Shown one piece after another: positions 32,218 through 43,110 of a stretch of 64,000 nt of DNA. The DNA comes from Toxotes chatareus (taxonomy: Eukaryota > Chordata > Actinopteri > Toxotidae). The notes beneath the pieces were generated by a model. That model had not been told where the DNA came from and made no database searches. It saw nothing but the letters and a program-made list of their open reading frames with translations. Position 1 is the first letter of the stretch. Every line of letters begins with the position of its first letter. The position numbers and the translations under genes are program-made. Location: contig JAFBJY010000393.1 in the NCBI GenBank assembly GCA_016801885.1, positions 1 through 64,000 on the forward strand, in the 5' to 3' direction.

Positions 32218-33638
32218 CTACAAATTCAAACGTGTAGGTGGTCGTCTGTCACGAGAAGGATAGCGACGTTCCACAGGTACATCCTTCTGCCCACTTGTTG
32301 GACTGGCTTCTGGTACTGATATTGCATTTTCTTTCCCTGCTGTATCTGAAGTAGGGACAACCGCAGTCGGGCTAACTGGGTCTGACATTTGCAATGGTAC
32401 ATGACATGGTTCTGGTACAACAGTGTCATCAGCCTTGTCCATGTCGACAGACAGTTCATTCTGATTGGAAGGTGTTTGTAAGAGTTGATCCACATGACGG
32501 CGCCAAACACCATCAGCTGTCTGAACAGTGTAGGAGACAGGGCCGGTTTGAGCAATGACGGTGGCAGGAACCCACTTGACTTTGCTTAAGTAATTCCTTG
32601 CCAACACTGAATCTCCAGACACAAAAACCCGATCCTTTGCATGAATGTCTCTGTGACTTATTTGTTTCCTTTGATTTTCCTGAACAAGGTCTTTTACTGC
32701 TGGAGGTTTGAGAAGATCAAAACTTGTGCGCAGTTCTCTGTTGAACATAAGACATGCAGGAGATACTCTGGTAGTTGAATGTGGGGTGGTCCGGTACTTG
32801 TGAAGAAACTCATGTAGTCTCTGATGCAGAGTGCCTTGTCCTTGTGATGTTTTAAGGGCATGTTTGAGTGTCTGCACAAACCTTTCTGCCAAACCATTTG
32901 TTGCAGGGTGATATGGGGCTGACTTTATGTGTTGCACTCCATTGGCTTGTAGGAAATCAGACATTTCTTTTGACACCAGTTGAGGACCATTATCAGAGAC
33001 AAGTTGAACAGGGGCACCAAAACGGCTGAACATTTCTCCTAGTTCCTGAACAGTCTTCTCAGTAGTGGTGGACTTCATGATAGCCAACTCTGGCCATTTA
33101 CTGTGGGCATCAACAGCGACCAGGAACATTCTATCTTCAAATGGACCCAAAAATCAATGTGTATGCGATACCAAGGGTCCTGTGGGAAATCCCAGGGATG
33201 AAGTGGAGCTGCAGGCGGATTGTTACGAGTCTTTTGGCAGGATGGGCAGCTTTTGGCAATGTGTTCAATCTGCTTATCTAAGCCTGGCCACCAAAAGTAG
33301 CTCCTAGCCATTTCTTTCATTTTGACAATTCCACTATGACCTGCATGAAGCTGCTCTAGCATTTTAGCGCGCAGTGACAGTGGAATGACAACTCGCCTTC
33401 CCCACAGCAAACACCCTGACTGGACAGAAAGCTCCAGCCTCCTGTCAAGGTAAGGTTTGAGGGCAGAAACATCCCCCATTGACTGTCCTGTGATCACAAA
33501 GTCCATTACCACTGACAGCTCAGGGTCCTTCCGTGTGGCTCTTTTTACTTGAGCTGCAGAAATTGGTGCTTTTTCCACATTATTGAAGTAGAAAATGTCC
33601 ACTGTGTTTGGTTCCTGCTTTGTAACAGGGAGAGGCAA
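32218..33638 (-). pseudogene. Mag-type integrase
   Basis: Two overlapping frames. The first (33638-33075) holds the zinc-binding H-x-H and Cys pair (HAGHSGIVKMKEMARSYFWW, SCPSCQKTR). The second (33150-32218) holds the DDE core: VAVDAHSKWPELA, VSDNGPQLV, NGLAERFVQTLKHAL, plus the C-terminal DSVLARNYLSKVKWVPATV. It ends RRYPSRDRRPPTRLNL. A one-base frameshift near 33140 separates them. The 310-codon core frame is otherwise open. Confidence 0.87.
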
Positions 33639-33690
33639 ACGTGAAAGTCCATCTGCATTGCAATGAGAGTCTGATTTGCGATACTTAATG

Positions 33691-34939
33691 TCATACTGAG
33701 TGAGCTGATAAAAGCAACGCCCACCTCTGTAGACGTGAAGCCGCCAGCGATGGAATCCCTGTGTGGGGCCCCAAAATTGTTGTCAGGGGTCTGTGGTCTG
33801 TGAAAAGAGTGAACATCCTCCTATACAGGTATTGGTGAAATTTCCTCACTCCAAAGATGATGCTCAGTGCCTCTCGTTCCAACTGGGCGTAATTAGCCTC
33901 TGCTTTGTTCAGTGTTCTGAAGGCGAATGCAATCGGTCTTTCCTCCCCATTAGGAAACATGTGAGATGACAGCCCCAACTCCATAGGGCGATGCATCCAT
34001 AACTGGGCGTGATGGGTTGAAATGTGTGAGGACCTCAGGTGGTGGTCAATGCATCCTTAGCACTCTGAAAAGCTTTTTGACAGTCACTAGTCCATTCCCA
34101 TTTCTTGTCTTGACATAACAGTTCATGTAATGGCTGTAGTAGTGATGCCAAGTTAGGTATGAACCTCCCGTAATAGTTTAACAACCCCAGGAAGGATCTC
34201 AGCTGACTCACATTGTCAGGTGGAGGCGCATCAACAACAGCCGTTATCTTGGCAGGTGACGTGTGTAGACCCTTTTCATCTATTACATGTCCTAGATACT
34301 CTACAGATGGTTTCAGAAATTCACATTTCTCTTTGCGCACTCTGAGGCCGTACTCACGTAGCCTTTGTAGTGTTGCATCCAAGTTGCTTGAAGATGTTCC
34401 TCGTCATTTGCCCCTGTGCACAGAATGTCATCCAAGTAGCACTGCACACCTTGTAATCCACTGAGAATCTGATCCATGGCCCGCTGAAACAGTGCGGAGC
34501 CGATGTAATGCCAAAGGGTAATCTGCAGTACCTGAAAAGTCCCTTGTGAGTGTTTATCGTTAGTAACTCTCGTGATTGTTCATCCACATGCATTTGCAGG
34601 TATGCCTGGTTTAGGTCGATTTTACTGAACTTTTGTCCTCCGCTCAGTCCTGCAAACAAATCATCAATCAATGGGAGTGGGTATTGTTCTGCGCTTAGCA
34701 CTGGATTCACAGTCACTTTAAAATCTCCACATGTGCGTATACCTCCGTTCTTTTTTGGGTACTGGCACGATTGGCGTGGCCCACTCACTTGTTGTGACAG
34801 GTTCCAAAACTCCATCTTTAACTAGAGCATCCAGATCTGCTTCAACTTTGTCACGAATCGCATAAGGCACAGTCCTGGCCTTCATGAACACTGGCTTGCT
34901 GTCAGGTTTGATATGCAGTTTCACTGTGATATCTTTCAT
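33691..34939 (-). pseudogene. Mag-type reverse transcriptase and RNase H, broken
   Basis: RT motifs in order: VPYAIRDKVEADLDAL, a shift to CGDFKVTVNPVLSAEQYPLP, KFSKIDLNQAYLQM, RLPFGITSAP, then a frame change inside the catalytic region near 34490. The thumb follows at 34382-34035 (LGHVIDEKGLHTSPAKI, LRSFLGLLNYYGRFIPNL). RNase H is at 33996-33691 with FAFRTLNKAEANYAQLEREA and FTDHRPL. At least three frameshifts occur. Confidence 0.85.
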
Positions 34940-34987
34940 GCTGCCTAACTCTGCACGAAAAACCTCCCCGTTTTTATCCAGGATAGC

Positions 34988-35447
34988 TTACAGTTGTGAA
35001 GAACCATTAGAGAGCCGTCGCACTTCTTGCCAGTCAAGGCGTAGTGCTTTCAACCACACCCGCCCCATAATGGGGGCAAAGTTTCCCCTGGTAACATACA
35101 CTGGCATCTTAGCAGTTTGGTTATTACATCGAACAGTAATGTCAGTCATTCCCTTGATATGCACCTTGTGCCCTGTGTACACCTTGAAAACTGTGTCAGC
35201 TGGGCGCAAGGGAAGGTGTCTCATGTATTTCCTATATAGTTGATAGGATACAAGTGATGCTTTGGACCCGGTGTCTATCTGCATTTTGACTGGATGGTCC
35301 TCCAACATCAGTCTGGCCCAGTAGCAGTCTGAGCTCTCATCCATGCTCATTATTCTTACTGTGTTCACTGCTGTGGGCACGTCTTCCTCTGAGGAAAAAC
35401 TCTTGTCATGTTGTACTACGTGCACATACCTTTTCTTTTTGAACTTG
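34988..35447 (-). pseudogene. Mag-type protease
   Basis: The frame holds the active site MQIDTGSKASLVSYQLY near 35270 and ends with a glycine-rich GRVWLKALRLDW segment. It runs in the same frame from 35632, overlapping the knuckle frame, so a frameshift joins it to gag. Confidence 0.82.
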
Positions 35448-36183
35448 TCAGTCTCTCTTCTCCATTTTCTTACTTTTGTCTGTGCCTTTCTTGTTCCGAC
35501 AGGCTCGTTCCACATGTCCTTTTTTTCCACACTGACGACAGTCCATTTCTTTACACCAGCAGGTGGCGGCAAGATGCCCTGTTTTGCCGCATCTAAAACA
35601 TGGGCCTTGTATATTGCTTGGACTACTTGCAACTTTATGCACTCTCCCAGAACTGTGCAGTTGCTGCGCTTCTTTAGCTGCCATTTCCATCGTTACACTG
35701 ATATTTATGGCTTTTTCAAGGACAAGTCACTTTCAGTTAACAGCTTTTTCTGTGCCGCTTCATTCCTCAGTCCACATACCAGTCTGTCTCTTAAAGTGTC
35801 ATTTAACGCATCTTTAAACTCACAATATTCAGCTAATTTCCTTAAAGCTGCTACAAACATGGTGACAGACTCCCCTTCCTCTTGATTTCGCTTATGAAAT
35901 CGGAATCTCTCTGCTATGACAAGGGGCTTGGGTGAAAAGTGGTTTGTTAGAGTATCTCTTGGTACGATTTACTGCCTGGTTTAGCTGGTTGCAGCAAGTT
36001 ACGAAGCAAGTTGAATGTCTTCGGCCCTATTACACTCAAAAATGTGGGCACCTTCTTTTCATCTTCTATGGCATTAGCTTCCACAAAATAGCCAAAACGC
36101 TCCGTGTAGGAGCTCCACTGCTCCACATTTTCATCAAAAGGACCGACAGAGCCGATAACTCCCGCCATACTGCGCCTGGTCAT
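35448..36183 (-). pseudogene. Mag-type gag with two zinc knuckles
   Basis: The start MAGVIGSVGPFDENVEQWSS is at about 36168, followed by a typical Mag-like Gag N-terminus (ERFGYFVEAN, FLSVIGPKTFNLLRNLL). After frameshifts near 35940 and 35700, two CCHC knuckles CFRCGKTGHLAATC and CRQCGKKGHVERAC are read at about 35600-35490. Gag packages element RNA; this copy cannot make a whole protein. Confidence 0.82.
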
Positions 36184-36251
36184 ACAGCTCCGTTGATCCT
36201 CTCCGTACGCGGGTGCCGACTATCACCTGGAGCTCCACGATCCGCAGAAAA

Positions 36252-36363
36252 TTCTCTGGAACATTATACTTCTTTTTATTAAACTCAGGTAACATCCTAA
36301 CCTGTCCGTAAACTCCGGTGCACTTCCGACATTACGTGATGACGTCATACGTAATACATAACA
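36252..36363 (-). repeat. 5' LTR of the Mag-type element, shortened
   Basis: Identical or nearly so to the first 112 bp of the other LTR, but it breaks off after TTCCAGAGAA. About 44 bp, including the ATAACA end and probably the start of the primer-binding site, are missing. Confidence 0.8.
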
Positions 36364-36534
36364 AATAAAAAAGTTGGAGAAAGAGTTCGAAGTGAGCTTC
36401 CCAATGTTTAGGAGCTCATCCCTACTATAGGTGATATAGGTGATTTGAGTACGCAGGTACGCAAAAAAAGACAAAAACTACACAAAAGTACTAGAGAGCG
36501 CAGTACCGAGGCCGCCATCCGCGGCGCCATCTTG
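36364..36534 (-). mobile_element. 5' end of the interrupted Rex1-like LINE
   Basis: In minus sense it starts CAAGATGGCGCCGCGGATGG, a typical 5' end of such LINEs. It reads ITYITYSRDELLNIGKLTS before the Mag LTR. The reading frame would lead into the endonuclease, which is absent on the other side. Confidence 0.65.
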
Positions 36535-36722
36535 AACATATAAAACCATCACATAACAAAATTCATATTTAGTACTCCTGCCATTAGCACGCAGTAGCGC
36601 TTAAATCCTGGCTGGCATGTTCTCCACGAGCCTTTCATATTGTTGAGGGGTAATCTTCTCCCATTCTTCTTCAATTACTGTTTTTAATTCTTCATTGGGG
36701 CTCATGTCCGGGGATTGAGCTG
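36535..36722 (-). mobile_element. Tc1/mariner fragment, transposase C-terminus
   Basis: Minus-strand PAQSPDMSPNEELKTVIEEE and QQYERLVENMPARI match the last part of a Tc1 transposase, including the SPDMSP box next to the catalytic acid. About 50 bp, including the catalytic E-N-L-W part, are deleted. The same element is longer at 57145-57660 and, in altered form, at 52069-52560. Confidence 0.8.
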
Positions 36723-36723
36723 G

Positions 36724-36765
36724 GAGTATGTATGTATGTATGTGGTGACTGACTGACTGACTGAC
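36724..36765. repeat. (TATG)n and (GACT)n microsatellites
   Basis: TATGTATGTATGTATG is followed by GACTGACTGACTGACTGACT, at the breakpoint between the Tc1 fragment and the duplicated segment. Confidence 0.9.
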
Positions 36766-37730
36766 TTTTGGAGCTGCATTTACCACTTTGCCTCATTCAT
36801 GGCCTGTAACGTGCCTACTTGTAATTTGGATATTTCCTCAGTTGCAAGTTGCTGATGTGGATTCAAGAAGATATTTTCTAGTTACACCTAAAGAACTACT
36901 GTATGAAAATGAAGGGCAGAGATAATATCATTCTAACTCTTATTTTATTGCCATCAGTTCAATTTATTCATTCATTATACAGCGCCTTACAGAGAAAGAG
37001 AAAACTCTGAGTCAGTGAAGGAAGGCCCTCATTTGAGTATCATCTGGCTGCCCGCCCGTAGTGGCGTGGCCAGAGCCCGCCTGGGGATCAAAGGCAGGTG
37101 AGATGGTGACGTCATAGCTACACCTCCTCTGAGCTGCTGCTCACTGGATGCTTTTTTGCTTTTGACTACATTCACAGTTAAAATCTCTACAAACTGTTGC
37201 AGTGAAAATCCCAGCAAGTGTAGGGTGTTCTGATACATCAGTCAGATTGTTGGAAAATTCAAAAGCATTCCAAAAGGCAGTGGAAAGAATAAAAATGATC
37301 AAGTGCAGCTCTACACTTTGATTTGAACATTTGTCATGTATGACTTCATTTAATACTGTAGGTTCATACATGATCATCCACAGCTGAAGCTCACATTCAT
37401 GCACCTGTCCTGACAAGATGCTACATGTGATTCATTGTGATCCACCATGTCTCAGCTAAATGTTTTTCCTTGAGTCTTATTCAAAATGTGACACTGAAAA
37501 ACTGAACCATCTGTGCCAACAGAATGAAGATAAGTCCCTGAAAAACCATCAACAACCTCAGAGCAAGAGCTTCATAAATACCTTTTATTGCACATTAAAA
37601 CTGTATTCATTTCAACAATTGTATCAACTGTCAATATCAGTTTTATTTTTCCCAACTAGTTATTGTAAATGAAGACATATTTAATGTGCCTTATTCATTA
37701 ATGGTCACAGTTATAGCCCAATTCTCCATC
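36766..37730. repeat. Segmental duplication, copy 1
   Basis: From GACTTTTGGAGCTGCATTT to TTAATGTGCCTTATTCATT this matches 58753-60770 in order and in the same orientation. It lacks the two large insertions present in the other copy (58889-59218 and about 59336-60056). A short L2 tail lies at 36958-36990. No gene is visible. Confidence 0.85.
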
Positions 37731-38830
37731 TAAACCCACGGTGAAAACCCCAACCAGTAATGGGTAATTGAGTTCATTTTCTCATGAACTATAAATCAGG
37801 ATTTTCCAGATTTACCACAAAGCTCAAGTAATGAATCTAACAGGATGCTTTGGTGAATTAATGTTTTCAGTGTCATTACAATTGGTACCAAGTATAAAAA
37901 GACATGAGGAAAAGCAAGCATTCTAATATAGATGCAACATTAAATCAATATTTCTATTATTATTTATGTAGCTGATTAAAGCCATTACAGAATTTGGCTT
38001 GTAATTAATTACAAACTATTGGGAAAACCTCTATCAGTGTGTTCTTGGATGGATTTACAATAGAGTGCAAACCAGATAAGGTATGAAAAAGAAATATAAA
38101 ACAAACTCAGAGCAAAAGGAAGCTATAAATACATTTATTGCACATTAAAAGTGGATTCATTTCAAGAATGGCAGTAACCATCAATATCAGCAGCAGAAAG
38201 CAGTATGAAAGAATGGTGTGAACTTGATGAATAGGCCACAAGTGTTAAAAATACACACATATATAGCAGTAGCATATATAGTAGGATTTTATTTCAGCTT
38301 CATTTAACCAGGAAAGTCCTTTACCAGTGACAATCTGTACAGACACAATCCAGTAGATAAGATAAAGGATCTACGGCACAAAATTCAATACATATCAATT
38401 AAAATGACAGTGTAATATGCGTGCATATATACAGTGAGGGTTCATGGTAAATGACTAAAAAACAAGTACAAGGATCGTGGATTATGGTTTTGTATGTATT
38501 CTTAAAAGAGATATTGATAAGAGCTGGGTTTACAGTCTGTTGTGGTGATTCCAGTCGTTTGTGGCAGAAAATTGAAAAGAGAAGCAACCAAAGGAGGTGC
38601 AGGCTTTTTAGATGACGAGGTTAATGAAACAACGGGCCAAGACTGGACTAGAGTTCTGAATATTGAGCAAAAGAGCGTAGGTATGAACACTGTAAAATGT
38701 AATTGTTAATATAGCTTAAAATAAGAAGTGATCTTAACTGATGTGTGCTTTGCTGACTCTGCTATGTTACACTTAGTTAATAAAACGTTTTAGGAATAAA
38801 AGTAATTAAAGTCATCAGCCTGAAAGTATG
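37731..38830. other. No gene recognised
   Basis: AT-rich. A shorter repeat of the segmental-duplication end (AACTCAGAGCAAAAGGAAGC, TTTATTGCACATTAAAA) recurs at 38105-38165. The stretch at 38285-38400 resembles a common fish interspersed repeat (TTTAACCAGGAAAGTC), unclassified here. Confidence 0.4.
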
Positions 38831-38987
38831 AGTGATGAAGAGCCGTCCTCACAACCTGACACCTATGCCCGACACTAGGTGGCAGCACTTAACTGTGTGA
38901 CATGCGCATTTCCCGATGAAGGCGTGCTCAGTAATGGCATAAGCACGTTGAAAGCGGGAAGAAAGCTTCTGGCTCTGTCCTGTTAAG
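38831..38987 (+). promoter_or_regulatory. Possible 5' non-coding exon/promoter region
   Basis: GC-richer than its surroundings and ending in TTAAG followed by a consensus donor GTAAGT at 38988. It could be the first exon of a plus-strand gene. No open frame of note. Which gene it would serve is unknown; the ZNF638/matrin-3-like copy A lies 7.6 kb downstream, beyond the retrovirus. Confidence 0.35.
38872..38885 (+). promoter_or_regulatory. CTCF-like motif
   Basis: ACACTAGGTGGCAG matches the core CTCF consensus CCASYAGRKGGCR with one mismatch. It lies inside the exon-like region. Similar words occur in fish repeats, so this is only a candidate. Confidence 0.35.
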
Positions 38988-39624
38988 GTAAGTTGCTGCA
39001 AACTGGAAGATTTTATCAGCTTTTTATTTAGTAAAGGTCTTTTGGGTCTTATGCCGTATGCCTCATCTGTCGTGAAAGGTTTCAGAGTTAACCGTATGTC
39101 TTCAGATTGCCAATTCAAATACTCTAAAGCAAGCTGATATGACACTGCCTATTTATTTATTTATTTAGCTGGGGGTCGATCCCAACGGAGCACCACAGAA
39201 TTTAGCATGTGGCCAAATAGCTGGCGTTAGCCCCAGAGGCTAGCGTCGTTAAGCGGCTTTCTCTAAATGTCCCACTTAACATTAAGGTTTATTACCATCA
39301 ATGGCTGTAGCAGCAGATTGAGCAACTGTTAAGACAGCACAATACGTTTGCTTTGATTCTTTGTGTTATCCAAAAGTAGAATGAATGAGTAGTTTCACAA
39401 GACCATGAGAAGGACTAGTCGTCGCTAGCGTAACTTACACCGCGATTAGTATATGAGCACTTACCTTAGCGCTATGAGCATGCCAACCTCAAGCCAAGAT
39501 CAACTTGTCAAAACCATATGTACTGGGTCATACACAGGTTTTGAAATTGCACGGTGCTCCATAAATACACAGTGTTACACTAGATAAATTAGAAAAATAG
39601 CTATACAAAATATAAAACTATATT
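38988..39624. other. No gene recognised
   Basis: Intron-like, with a CTAGCG-rich patch at 39220-39440. Confidence 0.4.
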
Positions 39625-39778
39625 CAAGATTCAAGAGTCTTTATTGTTATTATACGAACATAACAATTTACGAGACTCCCGACTTAAAAGGCACACACAT
39701 ATAAATAAATAACACACATCCTCATAAAGAACACTTATGAAATATTAGCAAGGAGAAACATATTAAGTAAAGTAAGAG
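39625..39778 (-). mobile_element. LINE 3' tail fragment
   Basis: TTCAAGATTCAAGAGTCTTT then ATTGTTATTATACGAACATA is the complement of a typical CR1-type LINE end with an (ATTCAAG)n-like tail. The rest of the LINE is absent. Confidence 0.5.
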
Positions 39779-40202
39779 GTGTGAAATGTATGTCAATTTA
39801 TCATATAACCATATACTCTCTTATCATGCATTAGGTATATTCTCTTAAACTTCTGTATTCAATTCTAAGGTGAAGTACATACAACATGACCTGTGAGTGA
39901 TGGCTAATGTACTTTGTTTACTATTGAAGACACCTGTTATGTCTCCGGGATGCCTCAGGCACAAGCTTTCCACACTTTATCTCTATTTTATAACCTTCAG
40001 ATTATTTTGTCTCCCTGCCATCCTGGTATGTGAAAAACAGGCATAAGTCCCGGGGAACTTGAACCGGGGTCAACCTCTGTAGCATTTGGTACTTACTCAT
40101 CTTTCGGGAAGGATTACTCTGAAACTTTATTTTATAATAAAACATCAAAAGACAATTACCAAAATTTTTTTTCCTTTTATCAGGAGAAAAAGTATTTTCA
40201 AC
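39779..40202 (+). repeat. 5' LTR of the endogenous retrovirus
   Basis: Shares an ordered series of words with 46145-46620: TATATTCTCTTA, GACCTG, GACACCTGTT, GGTATGTGAAAAA, ATTACTCTGAA/TTACCCCGAAG, ACTTTATTTT. It contains AATAAAAC near 40136. The start is placed near TGTGAAATGTATG and the end at TTTTCAACA. Confidence 0.6.
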
Positions 40203-42100
40203 AAACGGGGACAGGATGGTTTGGGGGTCATCTGGACTCTTTTGGAAAGACGGCCCCGGTGCAAAAAAATTCTCCCGGGTTTGAAAGGCCCTAGGCGATC
40301 ACACGTTTACCCCGGAGGTTTTAAAAGGGAAAAAACACCGGGGAGTTGTGTTTGTTTTTTGCGGGGGGTTTGCAGAGTTAACGGGGCTTATATCTCCCGT
40401 GCAGACGGGCGTGTCTTGTTTTTTTTTTATTTTTGGGGTTTCGGTGTATCTGCTTGAGAAAGGACCATTTTTCTGTAAATAAAAAGAAAAAAAATAACGA
40501 GAAAAAGGGATGGTAAAATCAGATGGGAAAAGCCCAAATGGAGCCAATCCCAAAATCCCCCCCACCAATAATAAAACTGTATGGAAAAAAATCCGGGAAG
40601 CATAAATTTGCAAATAATGGGTTGTTTGGGGGGTTTCCAAAAAATGCAATTTAGCCGAGACAAGGGACCAACTGAAGACATTTTTAAAGAAAAAAAAAAA
40701 AAGTGCAGAGCAGCATACCAGCCCAAATGTGGAAAGATACCTTTTAAAAAAGCAGACGGGAAGGCATATAGCATGGGAGAGGGGAGGGGGAAAGAAGGAG
40801 ATTAAGGCACAGACAAAAAAAGAGGAAAAAAAAAAAATCTAGACCCCTAACTTTTTATATTTTTTGAATTGAAAAAAAAAAGAAAAAGAAAGTTGGGGGA
40901 AGCAGAACGAAAAAGAACAAAAAAGTACATCCATATTCCCCCAGGGGAAAAAGAAACTTTGTCCTTTTTTTCCCTCTGTGAGTCAATATTCAGGTGGATC
41001 GCGCCCTAAACTCCTGCCCCCCCACCGCACCCCCACTGCCACATGAGCCTGGTGGGGGTGGGGGGAACACAGAAGGATCCCCAGCGCTGCAAAAATATCA
41101 CCCCCCCGATCATCCTTCCCGATTCAACCCGCCTAAACCTGATGTTTTACAGCCCAGGACTGTGTAAAACCTGAAAAAGAAACCCCCGCTGGTGAGAAAC
41201 ATCGGGAAAAGCCCCAAAATGATCTCAGAAAAAGGGAGGCCACTGTCAAGGATAAACAGAGGAAAAGAAAGACAAATTTGAAGGGATCTCCAGCACCCTT
41301 TAAACCCAATACAGGGTCCCCAAACCTGTGGCTCAGGCGAGGCGTGAATCGGTGGTGGACACGGGAAATGCCCCCCAACATCTGTTTGGTTTCATCAGAG
41401 GCCCGGGCTAAAGACTCCCCATAGAAGTGCCGGGCAGACTAAACTGCTGCAAAGTGGGGGTGGGACGGGCAGGAGGGGGAAAACAGTCTGACCGCACAAC
41501 ACCCCAAAGGCACAGGAGGAACACACACACACACACACACACCCCGAAAAAAGCCAGTTTTTGCTCACAGACTACAGGACATGTCCCTCATTCACTAACT
41601 GCACAGAGGAAAATTGAATATGACTTATTTTTTGGGACAAGAATTTTCTGTTTTTATTCCTTTTCAAAGATGAACTGTTTGATGGGCCCCCATGGTTAAA
41701 CCCTGCCCCTGGCATGGCAGGTATGGGACCATGGCCCAGACAACAGCCCCTTTTATTTCGGGAAAAAAATGGGGACCCCCGTGAAAAGGGAAAGGGCTGA
41801 TGTATAAAAAACAAAACACTTCTACTCCCTTTTGTCCAGGGAACAGTTTGTCTGATTCAAACACACCACACCTTGCTCACATGAAAATCAGTTGACATGG
41901 CTAACTATCGGGGTCCCGCCCTTTTTGGGGCATCACAAAATACGTGGGGCTTTTGAGGGCCACCTCGGGGTTCACCCAAAATCAGATTACAAACCATGCT
42001 TGAAACAATATCCATTAAAACCAAAAACGTTAAATGGTATCAGGCCTTTTTGATTATTTTAAAAGGCTGGAGTTATAATCCCCGTGATCCCCTTCAGAAC
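40203..42100 (+). other. Retroviral 5' interior, gag region by position
   Basis: It lies between the 5' LTR and RT, where gag and protease should be. No motif can be read reliably. Homopolymer runs dominate, and a CA microsatellite lies at 41521-41541. Confidence 0.35.
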
Positions 42101-43110
42101 CTTTTTTCCAGTTAAGAAAATCCAGGGGAATCAACCACAGTGGCATTTGTGCAAGATTTGCAAGCAGTAAATGCTGCAATATATCCATGCCTCGCAAATC
42201 CCTAAATTTTTTGTCGTTAATTCACCAAATCCCTCATTTCCCCTCATTGATCTTAAATTTTTTTTTCCCCGCCCGTTCACCCAGACAGTCAATTTGGTTT
42301 GCTTTCTTTTGATGGTAAAGGCTACGGGATCGCTGCCCACAGGGAATTCAGAAAGTCCTGGGTACCCCCGGCACTGCGTGACAAAAGAGCCCTTTTCCCT
42401 TTAGGTTCTGCCTTGTTACGTATTTTGATGATTTTACCCATCCAGGCATGTAAAACGTAAAAGCTTGTAAAACCCCCAAACAAACAATGCCATAAACTAT
42501 CTTTCAAAACTGCATTTGTTAGATTGTGTTCCATATTTGGGACATGTGACACAAGGGCAAATCCTCTCCCCAAACATATTGAAGCAGTTCAATCTGTATA
42601 AAAACCAACCCCAAAAAGAAATGATATTTTTAGGCAGGGCGTCTTTGCAGACAGTGGATCAAATTATTAGAAGGGCCCTCTCTTATGATTCATGGTAACA
42701 ATCTGGGGCCTGAAAACGACGGACTGAAACGGCAAAGCCTTCACGCAAAGGCTTTTTTGAGTGCTCCAACAGGGGCCCCAAACCCGTTCCCCTTTTTTTT
42801 GTTGCCCAGAAGGCGGATACGACCTCTTTTTTGACAGGGGCATGGGGGCTGGGAGCTGTAGCTTATTTTTCCCACCAAACGTTCCCGCTGGTCCCCCTCT
42901 TTGTCTGGTGTGCTGCAGCAGAGAAGGCTGTGGGACCCCGGTGATATTGTTGGTTTGGGAATTTGACCCCGGGGTTCCTCATGTTTTACTTTCCCACCAC
43001 AAAGACCTCTCATCTTTTGCGCGCGGGTTAAATATCCCTTTTTTTGCTTGAATCTCATTACTGTAAAGATGGGTACTTAACCCAGCAACTCTCCTCCCAA
43101 CTCGCAATGG
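42101..43110 (+). pseudogene. Retroviral reverse transcriptase remnant
   Basis: FVQDLQAVNAAIYP at about 42148-42190 and further RT-like pieces (a GKGYG segment near 42320, thumb-like residues near 42510-42650) are followed by LNPATLLPTRNGEPQ at 43078-43125, the connection region. RT copies viral RNA into DNA. The frame changes many times, and no catalytic YxDD could be read with confidence. Confidence 0.6.

Larger units (their letters stand above)
31840..36363 (-). mobile_element. Mag-lineage Ty3/Gypsy retrotransposon
   Basis: The minus-strand order is Gag, two CCHC knuckles, protease, RT, RNase H, integrase. The left LTR (31840-31995) has TGTTAT/ATAACA inverted ends. The right LTR (36252-36363) matches its first 112 bp. 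The element splits a Rex1-like LINE, but the two outer flanks (CAGGCC and AAATAA) do not form a target duplication. Similarity to proteins often labelled K02A2.6-like places it in the Mag lineage, by motif recognition. Frameshifts are present in gag, RT and between RNase H and integrase. Confidence 0.87.

Noticed and set aside
40086..40774. Frames of 115-123 codons at the start of the altered zone
   Set aside because: The translations are dominated by Phe, Lys and Gly from homopolymers and lack motifs.
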